The translations under genes and the position numbers were made by a program. Below, piece after piece: positions 8,048 to 17,158 of a stretch of 64,000 bases of DNA. Location: assembly GCF_024972775.1 (NCBI RefSeq), contig NZ_CP092282.1, positions 2,659,001 through 2,723,000 of the forward strand, in the 5' to 3' direction. Below the pieces are notes generated by a model that was given only the letters and a program-made list of their open reading frames with translations, was not told the DNA's origin and searched no databases. Source of the stretch: Dehalobacter sp. DCM (GTDB lineage Bacteria; Bacillota; Desulfitobacteriia; Desulfitobacteriales; Syntrophobotulaceae). Positions within the stretch are counted from its first letter, which is position 1. Each line of letters starts with the position of its first letter.

Positions 8048-10376
8048 AGATCCTGTCCTCTATTCTCATACGATGGGCATAAATATTTACTAAACAAAAC
8101 CCGTTTTCTTCTGGGCGGTAAACGACCCAATAGGTCATGATCCCCAGCTGCTGGTGGGCAACATAATGACCAGTTGTTTGATCCAGCAGTTTCTGCCCGG
8201 TTTCTTCACTGCGGCGGATGACCTCTTCCGCATCTTCCCTGATAATCAAATCACCGTCCATTTTATCCATTAACTCCGGCGGAATGATGATATTCAAGGT
8301 ATTCTCCTTAATAATATCTTTTTTTGTTAGATTATTCATCTGTTTTATTTCATCGGTGGCTAACAGACTGTATTTTTCAACCATGAGCGCCTTTAATTTC
8401 ATCCTATTATCTCTGCTGTCGCTCAAGTGGACTGGCTTACGTTTGAAGCGTACGTCCAAATCTTTTCCGAGCAACAGATCAAGCACGTGGATCACCGGCT
8501 TTCCCTGGTGAGCAAATATCTCCCGGCAATTAATACAGTAGGTTACGTAATCGCAGGGACTGTTGCGGACGCGGTTTTGGGCAATTTCTGCCATCAGTGT
8601 CGGATTGACCGCCTGGATATGTCCGCCATAGCCACAGCATTGCGCTTCTCTGCCGTGATAGGGCCGCTCGGCTAAATCATACCCCAATGCGGATAGGATG
8701 TGACGTACGTCCGCCTGTGTTTGGGTGAAATGCCGGCTGGCGCACGGATCAAAGACGGTCAGGGTTTCGTCCTGTTTAATTGGCATCCAGTCCGGAAGTC
8801 CATTTTCCGCGATGACGTGATATATTGGGAGCAGCGGGATCTCCGGTAAATTACCCTTCAAAATCTTTGCGCAGGAAGAACAGGCGGTGATTAAAACAGG
8901 TCGTCCAAAACGTTCCCAGCTTATTCTCAATTGGCCGTGTAATTCTTGAAATTCGCCCTCACGCCCTGCCCAGTGTGCCGGTGCGCCGCAGCAACTCAGC
9001 CATAATCCGACTCCTCCTTCCAGATGAGACTCGAGATAGGCATAGCTTGCTGTCACATAATCCGGATCCGATCCGCCAAGCTGGCATCCCGGAAAAAAGA
9101 CATACCGGCAGGCACTGTTCTCTCCGAGTTCCAGATAGGCTTTTGCCGATTGGGAGAAGGCCATGTCTCTTAGCCAAAAGTCGTGAAAAGCCGGAGGTAA
9201 CGCGTCTTCACGATGCAATTCACGTCTGCTTTCCAGGAATATCTCCTCAAAATCCAAATCTGTTGGACAGATTTCATGGCATAAACCACAGAGATTACAG
9301 GAGTTGATCTGCCTGGATGCAAGCCGTGTGGTCATGCCTTTAACGGGGTTCATCGACATAGTCACATCTTCAATCATTTTTTTGGGGTCCTTGCGATAAT
9401 TCGTCAGCAAGGCACAGGCATCAGAGCAGTTAGTGCATGTACATAGCAAGCATCGTCCGGCTTCTTCCGATACTTCCTGATAAGTATATCTTGCATCTGT
9501 AGAGGGTTCCACTCGCATCCTTATTGTTGACGGAAGTTTTGACCTGACCCGTTTTTCGATTGCATCACAGTACAAACGCGTCGCCTTTTTCTCATACAGG
9601 CCGGCTTCACCGCCCATTGATCCGATTTTCAGATAGGTCTCAATCGCGTCGGCAACACGCAGTCCTTCCCGCAGCGGGATAAGGACTGAACGGGCATTTT
9701 GGCCGGCACTGCTCATGAAGACACCCTGCTTTTTTGTACCAAGGGTCACGGGATCCCACCCGTCATCCAAACCAAAACGGGTTCCGTTTTTTCCTGTCGC
9801 TATATAGATCGCATCTGTATTCAAATCATCAAGCGCCATTACTTTCTTTTCAGGGTAATAATGAAAGCTTTCGATTAATGACAGGCGTTCAATTTCTTGT
9901 TTAAATGCTGCGCTGAGCAAAGCATCGTTTTGGTCGTTAAAGTATCCTCCCGGCATTTGTCTGTCATCATAAAGATGAATGTGATAGCCCCTCTTGGCTA
10001 GTTTATTGGCACACCCCAGTCCGCCAAGACCGGCGCCAATAACGGCGATTGTTTTTGTTTTAGGGGGAATATAATAATTGGGATGTACTTTATCGGCTGT
10101 GAAATCACAGCAGGCTTGTTCCAGGGCCCGAATAGCTATCGACTTCTGTTTACCCAAGACACAGGCATTCTCACAAGGCCGATCGCATATACGGCAGACG
10201 ATATCCGGGAAGATAACTGCATTACGGTATATTTTATATGCACTTTCCAACCGACCTTCCTGTATTTTGGCAATAAAGGCCCGCACATCCAGTGCCAGCG
10301 GGCAGGCAATGCTGCAGAAAGCCGGATCGTCACGTGTACATTTTTCACCTAAATTTCTTAACTGCATCATATCCAT
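8040..10376 (-). CDS. FAD/NAD(P)-binding, multi-[4Fe-4S], CCG-domain oxidoreductase
   Basis: A 778-aa modular redox protein. The N-terminal ~95 residues form a GltD/DPYD-type Fe-S domain (CSIACPLALDV, then CRICDRPCENAC). A shortened FAD/NAD(P) fold follows (IAVIGAGLGGLGCA near 108-121). Next is a ferredoxin-like dicluster (CLLCTCTNCSDAC and CNLCGLCHEICP), then a HdrB/HdrD/GlpC-type CCG region (FFPGCQLGG, LSCCGAP, ACSSCAK, CCGYGGH). The last ~110 residues carry no Fe-S motif. The mix suggests electron transfer between NAD(P)H or ferredoxin and a partner, perhaps the aldehyde oxidoreductase encoded just upstream. It matches the DVU_1558-like family. SD AGGAG is about 11 nt from the ATG. Confidence 0.85.
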   Translation of the reverse strand: MDMMQLRNLGEKCTRDDPAFCSIACPLALDVRAFIAKIQEGRLESAYKIYRNAVIFPDIVCRICDRPCENACVLGKQKSIAIRALEQACCDFTADKVHPNYYIPPKTKTIAVIGAGLGGLGCANKLAKRGYHIHLYDDRQMPGGYFNDQNDALLSAAFKQEIERLSLIESFHYYPEKKVMALDDLNTDAIYIATGKNGTRFGLDDGWDPVTLGTKKQGVFMSSAGQNARSVLIPLREGLRVADAIETYLKIGSMGGEAGLYEKKATRLYCDAIEKRVRSKLPSTIRMRVEPSTDARYTYQEVSEEAGRCLLCTCTNCSDACALLTNYRKDPKKMIEDVTMSMNPVKGMTTRLASRQINSCNLCGLCHEICPTDLDFEEIFLESRRELHREDALPPAFHDFWLRDMAFSQSAKAYLELGENSACRYVFFPGCQLGGSDPDYVTASYAYLESHLEGGVGLWLSCCGAPAHWAGREGEFQELHGQLRISWERFGRPVLITACSSCAKILKGNLPEIPLLPIYHVIAENGLPDWMPIKQDETLTVFDPCASRHFTQTQADVRHILSALGYDLAERPYHGREAQCCGYGGHIQAVNPTLMAEIAQNRVRNSPCDYVTYCINCREIFAHQGKPVIHVLDLLLGKDLDVRFKRKPVHLSDSRDNRMKLKALMVEKYSLLATDEIKQMNNLTKKDIIKENTLNIIIPPELMDKMDGDLIIREDAEEVIRRSEETGQKLLDQTTGHYVAHQQLGIMTYWVVYRPEENGFCLVNIYAHRMRIEDRIYE

Positions 10377-10431
10377 CCGCTGAAGCTCTCCTACAATCCG
10401 TCAGTTTATCTACATGCTATCCGTGGAAAGC

Positions 10432-10517
10432 GCCGCTCCTTGCCATCCATGGCATCGCGGCAGTTGTACATCCGTGTACAGAAACATCCGGACTGCAACG
10501 CAGTGTAGTCCGGATGT
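10432..10517. repeat. Palindromic element with three hairpins
   Basis: The gap between the aldehyde oxidoreductase gene and the FAD/FeS gene holds three adjacent hairpins. The first has outer stem GCCGC/GCGGC (10432-10436, 10457-10461) enclosing TGCCAT/ATGGCA. The second is TGTACA-tccg-TGTACA (10465-10480). The third is ACATCCGGACT/AGTCCGGATGT (10484-10494, 10507-10517). The first two share their layout and flanks with the hairpins inside the element at 35706-35972, while stem bases differ in a paired way. The third could also slow or stop transcription between the two genes, though no T-run follows. Confidence 0.75.
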
Positions 10518-10590
10518 TGCATTAAGACTAAAATACGAGGTTAATTTTCTTAAAGATCAAATCACATCATTGAAACAGTTACTTAGCCAA

Positions 10591-13413
10591 TCAGACTGGG
10601 TTTTTCTCCATCTCATCCAAGGTTTCCCACATATCCGAACCAAGGAAATACGGTTTTGGAGCTGTTGTCTTGCCCTGGGCCAGAGCGTCTAATTCGGCCT
10701 TTACTTTTTCCGGCCTGGCCGGTAATTCATGGATGCGGGCGCCGCAGGCATTGTAAATGGCGTTGAGGACGCAGACATGCGACCCAGCTTGGAATACTTC
10801 CGAACAGCCTGAGGAACCAAACGGATTAGACGGTCGCGGTGATTCAATGTAATCGACGGTATACTTTTCTGCGTCGGGTATCGTGTTGATGTAGGAGAAG
10901 CCGGAATTAACCAAATTGATATCCTTCTTGACATCATCATAGTCTTCCGAAAGAGCAAATCCAATACTGTGCATCATTCCCCCGAACGCTTGCCCTTCAA
11001 AGGATTGGATATTTCCGATTGTGCCGCAGTCAACCACCGCGTGCATCTTCAAGACCTTCGTCTTGCCGGTAGCAACTTCTACCTCAACCTCAGCTAAAAA
11101 GACTCCCCACATATATTCGATTGAAGGGTCACCCATGCCCGTGTTTGGATCCAGTGGGAAATTGGTACTTGTCGAATCGGAAATACCAAAATATTTGGTC
11201 GGGATGCCTTCAGCAACCATCTCATCATAGGTACGGAAGGATCCGTCAACTTTGCGCATCGCATCCATCAGTTTATTAGCGGCATCCACCGTGCAGCGTC
11301 CGGTCACATAATGCGTCCGGCTGCCTGCCGCCAGTCCGGTATCAGGGCATAGCCCGGTATCGTTCATCACCAGTTTGATCTGGTCGGGACTTAACCCTAG
11401 CGGCCGCAGTGCTTCATAGGTGTGGACCAAGGCATGCGCATCTGTTCCCTGTCCTTGATCTTCCGCCGTATTAAAGTTGGTTACTGTCCCGTCCGGGTTT
11501 AATTCCATGGCGACTTCGGCATGTTCTGGTCCGCCGCAGGTATTATAGGCACTGCAGGAAACACCAACGCCACGCCGTTTTTCCGGAGTACTTTCCTTTT
11601 TTGCTCTGGCTAAGGCTTCCTGATATACAGGCCGCATTTTATCGATCAGCGCCGCCATAGGATATACTGAGAATTTATGACCGTTATTGCTGACATCGCC
11701 GTCACGATATACGTTATTATAGCGGAACTCCAGGGGATCTATTCCAGCTTTTTCCGCCAGCATATCCATCAGTTGTTCGAAGGACGTGAAGGTCTGAGGA
11801 GCTCCGGCTGCACGGTAGGCCGTGGAATGGTTATGGTTAGTTATAGAGACCCTGCCAAGCCCCCGGGCATTCGGAATCGTGTAGCACATGCCCATAAACC
11901 GGGTAGCGCCCTCCGGTAGACCGGAACCCAATTCGGTGTATGCTCCCTTATCGAACAAGATATCAAAGTCCATACCGGTCAGCTTGCCGTTTTTATCGCA
12001 TCCGATCCGGGTATTCGCGTAGGACGGCGCACGTTTTCCGGTAACATGCTGATGTTCTTCATAGTTTAAGGTAAGGGTACATGCTTTTCCTGTAGCCATT
12101 GCCGCGATGGCGACGATAGCCGGTCCAAACGGTGAGGCGGTGTAACCGAAGCTCGCGCCGGTAGGATTTTCGATGATTCTGATCTTGTCCATCGGATAAC
12201 CGATACCCTGGGAGATTAGGAATAATGTTGCATAAATCCCCAGGCTCTTACAGTGGACATTGAGAATCCCTTGGTCATCAATATACGCTTGCATGGTATC
12301 CGGTTCGATTGGGAGATGCGGTTCACGCTGGGAGTAAAAACTTCCCTCAGCGACATAGTCAGATTCCTTCATGACGTCACGGGTGTCTCTCCCTTTACGC
12401 AGCGGAAATTCCATAAACATATTGGGATGCTCCGGATGGATCTGAAGGGCGCCTTCCGCTACGGCATCAAGGGCATTCATATATTCCGGCAACGGCTCAA
12501 GCTCAAACTTGACCTTTTTGGCGGCAGCCCGTGCTTCTTCATTCGTTCTGGCTGCAACCATGGCAATCACATCCCCACAGCGCAGAATCTTATTTTCAGC
12601 CAGGATCCACCGGTCAAAACCATCGCATTTCGCTCTTGGGCTCATCATCGGAAAGTTAATGCGGTTATTACCTTTGACATCCCTATAAGTAATAACTTTC
12701 TCGACGCCGGGCATTGCTTCCGCCTCTGACGTATCTATCGATAGGATATTGGCATGGGATATTCCCGGTAATACGAGTGCCAGATGCAATACCTCCGGCA
12801 TCTTCATCCCGATATCATCGCCATAGTCGCAGGTGCCTGTAACCTTAGCCAACGCAGCAGGACGCGGATAGGCAGTCCCATAAATTTTGCCGTCGGCAGG
12901 GATCTTATACTGCAGATCCGTAATCGTTATTTCACCGCGCAATACTTTAGCCGCTGCCATAACGGCATCAACAATCGGTTTATAACCGGTACATCGGCAG
13001 GCATTACGGTGTTTTTGGAACCAATCGCGTACTTCTTGCCGGGTCGGATTGCAATTTTTATCCAACAGTCCTTTGGCTGAAACAATAAAGCCAGGGCTAC
13101 AAAAACCGCATTGAACCCCACCAAACGCGATGAAAGCCTGCTGCAGGGCATGCAAACTGCTTGGGGTGCCAATACCTTCAATCGTTGTAATTTTATTTGC
13201 TTCAGAAACATTTTTCATCTTTTTGACACAAGAGCGGATTACGTCGCCATCGATCAATACCGAACAAGCTCCGCACTGGCCGGTATTACAGCCAATTTTT
13301 GTTCCGGTTAGACCTAAACGCCGAATAACATCGGCAAGGGTATCCTTATCCTTGTCGCAGATCAGCATTCGGTCCACACCGTTGATGTTCAGGATCATCT
13401 TGCTAAGCGCCAT
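10591..13413 (-). CDS. Molybdopterin-dependent aldehyde oxidoreductase (Mop type, xanthine oxidase family)
   Basis: A single-chain molybdenum hydroxylase of 940 aa. The N-terminal plant-type [2Fe-2S] domain has Cys42, 47, 50 and 62 (GCNTGQCGACSV). The second [2Fe-2S] domain has Cys102, 105, 139 and 141 (QCGFCSPG, CRCTG). The rest is the Moco-binding region, with AYRAAGAPQ, DQGQGTDA and the C-terminal GSSGCSEVFQ segment expected to hold the active-site glutamate. There is no FAD domain, as in Desulfovibrio Mop, so electrons must leave through the Fe-S clusters to a partner. The likely reaction is aldehyde to carboxylate. It is the first gene of the cluster reaching to position 1, after a 774-bp AT-rich gap. 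Confidence 0.92.
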   Translation of the reverse strand: MALSKMILNINGVDRMLICDKDKDTLADVIRRLGLTGTKIGCNTGQCGACSVLIDGDVIRSCVKKMKNVSEANKITTIEGIGTPSSLHALQQAFIAFGGVQCGFCSPGFIVSAKGLLDKNCNPTRQEVRDWFQKHRNACRCTGYKPIVDAVMAAAKVLRGEITITDLQYKIPADGKIYGTAYPRPAALAKVTGTCDYGDDIGMKMPEVLHLALVLPGISHANILSIDTSEAEAMPGVEKVITYRDVKGNNRINFPMMSPRAKCDGFDRWILAENKILRCGDVIAMVAARTNEEARAAAKKVKFELEPLPEYMNALDAVAEGALQIHPEHPNMFMEFPLRKGRDTRDVMKESDYVAEGSFYSQREPHLPIEPDTMQAYIDDQGILNVHCKSLGIYATLFLISQGIGYPMDKIRIIENPTGASFGYTASPFGPAIVAIAAMATGKACTLTLNYEEHQHVTGKRAPSYANTRIGCDKNGKLTGMDFDILFDKGAYTELGSGLPEGATRFMGMCYTIPNARGLGRVSITNHNHSTAYRAAGAPQTFTSFEQLMDMLAEKAGIDPLEFRYNNVYRDGDVSNNGHKFSVYPMAALIDKMRPVYQEALARAKKESTPEKRRGVGVSCSAYNTCGGPEHAEVAMELNPDGTVTNFNTAEDQGQGTDAHALVHTYEALRPLGLSPDQIKLVMNDTGLCPDTGLAAGSRTHYVTGRCTVDAANKLMDAMRKVDGSFRTYDEMVAEGIPTKYFGISDSTSTNFPLDPNTGMGDPSIEYMWGVFLAEVEVEVATGKTKVLKMHAVVDCGTIGNIQSFEGQAFGGMMHSIGFALSEDYDDVKKDINLVNSGFSYINTIPDAEKYTVDYIESPRPSNPFGSSGCSEVFQAGSHVCVLNAIYNACGARIHELPARPEKVKAELDALAQGKTTAPKPYFLGSDMWETLDEMEKNPV

Positions 13414-14086
13414 TAAAATATTATCCCCCTTCTAAATCGATATAGGTATGCATGTTATTAATTTAGATTATAGAGAGATATATTTTGATGGGCACTACAG
13501 CTTTTGCACAAATTTGAGAAGATAAGACAATCTTTTTTGTGCATTATATACAACATTTTCCGGCGATCAACGAATAAATTGTTCTATATGAGGAAGAAAA
13601 TGCCCATCAACACGTTTCACTTATCATTTTTTGATACTTACTTAATTTTCTTGGAACAATATGTTAAAAAACCTCCTCTCTCATAGCGTTTAAGACAGAT
13701 AGTCAACTCTAAGAATAAAAGACTATCTCATAAAAAATGCGATCGTGATTAGATAAATGCATAGATTGTGCCAAAGTATTGTTCCTAACCATACTATTTC
13801 ATACATAATCATTTAAACAGTACATTAAATGATGTACCTATATTATTTTCTTATATTTTTATTATGTTTTTATCGTTGTTTAAAGATGTTTTTGTTTTAT
13901 TTTATTGCAATAATTTTTGACTTCATTTATACATACAATTTAACGCCATTGAGAATGTTTAAATATTTGATTAATGATGAATTACACTTTTTTTCAATAG
14001 TGAAAATTTTTTTTGCGTATCCGAATAACTCTAACCTAATTTGAATGTGTTCCTTCATCAGCGATAGGTATATGTTCCTAGTCTGT
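13414..14086. other. AT-rich intergenic region upstream of the aldehyde oxidoreductase
   Basis: No convincing gene is present; the open frames on both strands are short and low complexity. It should contain the promoter of the oxidoreductase cluster. Two inverted copies of TTGATGGGCA (13485-13494 and, as TGCCCATCAA, 13601-13610) and a second inverted repeat AGATAGTC/GACTATCT (13697-13704, 13721-13728) are the only structured sequences I see. Confidence 0.6.
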
Positions 14087-14123
14087 TTTATAAAAAATAA
14101 GCCCGCCCATTTGGGCAAGCTTA
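14087..14123 (-). terminator. Rho-independent terminator of the acyl-CoA synthetase gene
   Basis: On the minus strand the stem AAGCTTGCCC, loop AAAT, GGGCGGGCTT is followed by ATTTTTT. It lies about 65 nt beyond the stop codon of the acyl-CoA synthetase gene. Confidence 0.85.
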
Positions 14124-14187
14124 ATGTAATACACCATTTTATAGATGATAGCAAAATCACTAAAGTGATCGTTTAATAACATATTGC

Positions 14188-15876
14188 TTATTCCGAACGC
14201 GAATCCTTCTCCCGAATCTCCACTCGGCGGATTTTGCCGCTGATGGTCTTCGGCAGCTCGGTTACAAACTCAATAACACGCGGGTACTTATAAGGAGCTG
14301 TTACCTTTTTGACATGCTCCTGCAATTCTTTAACCATTGCATCAGAAGGCTCATAACCTTTATTCAGCACAATGGTCGCTTTGACGTTAAAGCCGCGAAT
14401 CGGGTCAGGAACGCCTGTAACGGCAGATTCCAGGACAGCAGGATGCTCGGCCAAAGCCGATTCAACTTCAAATGGTCCGATACGGTAGCCGGAAGATTTG
14501 ATAATATCATCGTTTCTCCCGATATACCAGAGGAACCCAAGTTCATCGCGGTATGCCAAGTCGCCGGTATGGTACAACCCATCATGCCAAGAACGATTGG
14601 TATTCGCTTCGTCCAGGAAATAACCCATAAACAAACCCTTCGTCTTGGTTGCGTAGTCCGGTGCCTTAATACAGATCTCGCCAGTAACCCCCGGATCCAC
14701 TTCCTCGCCGTTTTCATCCGTAACGATCATCTGATAACCCGGTGTAGGCATACCCATGGAACCGGGCCGGGGTTGAACCCAAGGATAGAGAATGGAACAG
14801 CATACTGTTGTTTCCGATTGTCCAAAGCCTTCAAAAATACGCAAACCTGTGGCTTGGCGCCATTGGTTAAATACCTCGGGATTCAGGGCTTCTCCAGCGG
14901 TGCAGCAGTGTTTCAAGGATGACAGGTCGTAACTCTTGACATCCTCACGCAGCATGAAACGGTACATGGTTGGCGGAGCACAGAACGTCGTGATATTGTA
15001 CTTTTGGAGTTTATCTAAAATATCAGCGCCGTTAAAGGCATCAAAGTCATAGGTAAAAATTGCCGACTCCCCCAGCCATTGACCATACATTTTCCCCCAG
15101 AGCGATTTTAACCAACCCGTATCCGAAATAGTAAAATGCAAGCCGCCGGGTTCCACGCGATGCCAAAAAACACCGGTCATGATGTGGCCTAACGGGTACA
15201 TGAAGTCGTGTGCTACCATTTTGGGATAGCCGGTCGTGCCGGAAGAAAAAGCCATGATCATCATATCCGTGGCTTTGGTTGCCTCTTCGCCGGTGGGCCG
15301 TTGCCAGATATCGGATGCAGCTTCGATGCCGGCTTCAAAATCAAGCCAGCCTTCACCCGCATCCTTGTGCTTAGTCACCGCTTTTATTTGAACAGTTTTG
15401 CATTCCGGCAATGCTTCGTCAAAATGGCTGGTGCAATCACCATCGGCTGTAATAACAGCCATCTTGATACCTGCTGCCTGACAACGGTAAACGTAGTCCT
15501 TCGCTGTAAGCAGGTTAGTCGCCTGGACAGCCACAGCTCCGATCTTATGCAAAGCCATCATCGCATACCAGAACAGATAACTCCGCTTAAGTACCAACAG
15601 TACAAGATCACCTTTTTTAATACCAAGGGATTTAAAATAATTAGCGGTTTTATCTGAATAGCGCTTCATTTCACTGAAGGTAATCCGTTTTTCCTCACCA
15701 TCGTTGCTCACCCATAACATAGCCAACTGATCCGGTTTAGTTTCTGCCATTTTATCCAGCACATCGTAGGCAAAATTAAAATCATCCGGACATGTCACCG
15801 AATAATTGCGATATAAATCGTCAAGGGTGACATACTCGTCGCGATGCCTGCCGATATATTTTTCGTACATTACCAT
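14188..15876 (-). CDS. Acyl-CoA synthetase (AMP-forming), medium-chain/aryl type
   Basis: A full-length 562-aa adenylate-forming CoA ligase. Motifs are the P-loop FSSGTTGYPK, FEGFGQSETT, YHTGDLA, and the C-terminal lysine region PKTISGKIRR. It resembles the AcsM/benzoate- and medium-chain-acid CoA ligases (YRNYSVTCPDDFNFAYDVLD at the N-terminus is in the style of that group). Such enzymes make acyl-CoA from acid, ATP and CoA; in anaerobes the reverse direction may also gain ATP. It ends a run with the XRE-cupin regulator and the 2-oxoacid oxidoreductase genes, so it may process acyl-CoA from that enzyme. AAAGGAGG is 7 nt before the ATG. Substrate is not readable from sequence. Confidence 0.9.
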   Translation of the reverse strand: MVMYEKYIGRHRDEYVTLDDLYRNYSVTCPDDFNFAYDVLDKMAETKPDQLAMLWVSNDGEEKRITFSEMKRYSDKTANYFKSLGIKKGDLVLLVLKRSYLFWYAMMALHKIGAVAVQATNLLTAKDYVYRCQAAGIKMAVITADGDCTSHFDEALPECKTVQIKAVTKHKDAGEGWLDFEAGIEAASDIWQRPTGEEATKATDMMIMAFSSGTTGYPKMVAHDFMYPLGHIMTGVFWHRVEPGGLHFTISDTGWLKSLWGKMYGQWLGESAIFTYDFDAFNGADILDKLQKYNITTFCAPPTMYRFMLREDVKSYDLSSLKHCCTAGEALNPEVFNQWRQATGLRIFEGFGQSETTVCCSILYPWVQPRPGSMGMPTPGYQMIVTDENGEEVDPGVTGEICIKAPDYATKTKGLFMGYFLDEANTNRSWHDGLYHTGDLAYRDELGFLWYIGRNDDIIKSSGYRIGPFEVESALAEHPAVLESAVTGVPDPIRGFNVKATIVLNKGYEPSDAMVKELQEHVKKVTAPYKYPRVIEFVTELPKTISGKIRRVEIREKDSRSE

Positions 15877-15910
15877 CTAGAATCCTCCTTTATCTTCGAA
15901 CTAAGTTCGC

Positions 15911-16462
15911 TTATTTCATCACAATGGCAAGAAACTTCGCCGCGATGTTGCCGTGGGCCTTCATCGCATGAGGAACAGCCGAATCGAAGTAAATACTGTC
16001 ACCTTCGCCTAGTTCGTAGACCATCTCACCGATAAAGAATTCAATCGTTCCGGACACGACATAGTTAAATTCCTGTCCATCATGGGCATGCCGCTCCGGG
16101 ATTGCGTCATTAGGTTCCACGGTGACCATAAACGGTTCTGCTTTCTTATGGCGGAAAGTAAATGCCAAATGTTTATAGTCATACGCTTTCCGTCGGTTGA
16201 TATCATAGCCGCCCCCTGCTCTGACCACGCAGCAAGTGGAAAGCCTTGGCGTCTCACCGCTAATGATATCCAGAACATCGACACCTAAAATACCGGCTAC
16301 ATTATACAAGAAACTAAATGAAAAATCCTTTTCCCCAGCTTCGTACTGCAAATAATCCGAGACTGAAATTTCAAGCTCAGAAGCAATCTTTTCCGGAGTA
16401 AAACCAGTAGAGTCACGCAGCATTGTCAATCTTGCGCCCATATCCTTGAGTTGATCTGTCAT
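15911..16462 (-). CDS. XRE-family regulator with C-terminal cupin domain
   Basis: The N-terminal ~65 residues are a Cro/CI-type helix-turn-helix (LTMLRDSTGFTPEKIASELE, then SVSDYLQYEAG). The C-terminal ~80 residues are a cupin (PERHAHDGQEFNYVVSGTIE, later GEGDSIYFDSAVPHAM), with the metal-binding His and Glu residues present. This class usually senses a small ligand through the cupin and controls neighbouring metabolic genes. The ATG at 16462 is preferred (AGGGGG upstream). It lies between the oxidoreductase and acyl-CoA synthetase genes on the same strand. A 16-bp perfect palindrome 70 nt upstream is a candidate operator. Confidence 0.9.
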   Translation of the reverse strand: MTDQLKDMGARLTMLRDSTGFTPEKIASELEISVSDYLQYEAGEKDFSFSFLYNVAGILGVDVLDIISGETPRLSTCCVVRAGGGYDINRRKAYDYKHLAFTFRHKKAEPFMVTVEPNDAIPERHAHDGQEFNYVVSGTIEFFIGEMVYELGEGDSIYFDSAVPHAMKAHGNIAAKFLAIVMK

Positions 16463-16531
16463 GTGTTGCACCCCCTATATTTTACTGAAAAAAAGCCGCA
16501 TTGGACAACTATACTATAACACAATTGTTAT

Positions 16532-16547
16532 TAGTATTATAATACTA
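16532..16547. promoter_or_regulatory. 16-bp perfect palindrome, candidate operator
   Basis: TAGTATTATAATACTA is its own reverse complement. It lies in the 156-bp AT-rich gap between the oxidoreductase gamma gene and the XRE-cupin gene, with several related ATAATACAAT-like sequences around it. Placement upstream of a regulator gene suggests autoregulation; low complexity makes chance formation possible. Confidence 0.5.
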
Positions 16548-16618
16548 GCTGTAATACAATACGGCAATACTTTTATAGGACTTTTTAACACGATTACGAT
16601 AATACAATTATAATACAA

Positions 16619-17158
16619 TTAAATATAATTATACCCAATTTCAATGGCTTGGATGTTTGATGCTAATAGTTCTTTCTTTCTTTCTGGAATGGATTTACTG
16701 ACGGCTTTATTGAGAGTTTCAAGATCAAAAATCCCTGTCTCTTTGGCGATTTTGCCTACCATGACCATATTGGCGAGACCTTTAAGGCCGGCCTCTTCTG
16801 CCAACTTTGTCGCCGGGATATAAAAAACCGTTACGTCGGTTCGTGTTACCGGAATGGGAATCAAGGCAGAATCAACAATGATCATACCCTCTTTTTGGAC
16901 ATCCGATTCGAATTTTTCCAATGAAGGCTGGTTCATAGCCACCAACATATTCGGATAATTAATTATCGGAGAACCGATCGGTGTATCGCTGACAATTACA
17001 TTGATGTTGGCAGTTCCGCCGCGCATTTCCGGACCATATGACGGCAGCCAGCTCACTTCCTTACCAGCAAGCATACCGGCATAGACTAAAATTTTTCCGG
17101 CAAACAGAACACCCTGTCCGCCAAAACCTGCAATATTGAGTTCCATTGTTTTGCTCAT
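16619..17158 (-). CDS. 2-oxoacid:ferredoxin oxidoreductase, gamma subunit
   Basis: A 179-aa protein of the POR/KOR gamma family, starting with the typical [17 protein letters not shown] motif, followed by [18 protein letters not shown]. The subunit completes the alpha, beta, gamma, delta set encoded directly upstream. The start overlaps the beta gene stop by 4 nt (ATGA-type), so translation is coupled. The complex cleaves a 2-oxoacid to acyl-CoA and CO2 while reducing ferredoxin, or works in reverse. It resembles the Vor/Kor type rather than pyruvate:ferredoxin oxidoreductase; the exact acid is uncertain. Confidence 0.9.
   Translation of the reverse strand: MSKTMELNIAGFGGQGVLFAGKILVYAGMLAGKEVSWLPSYGPEMRGGTANINVIVSDTPIGSPIINYPNMLVAMNQPSLEKFESDVQKEGMIIVDSALIPIPVTRTDVTVFYIPATKLAEEAGLKGLANMVMVGKIAKETGIFDLETLNKAVSKSIPERKKELLASNIQAIEIGYNYI

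Noticed and set aside
13481-13502. Sigma-54-type promoter at GGGCACTACAGCTTTTGCA
   Set aside because: The GG to GC spacing is 13 nt, not the required 10 nt.
13504-14160. Short AT-rich open frames on both strands in the gap upstream of the oxidoreductase
   Set aside because: Low-complexity Phe/Leu/Ile/Tyr composition, no SD and no recognisable domain; typical of AT-rich noncoding DNA.
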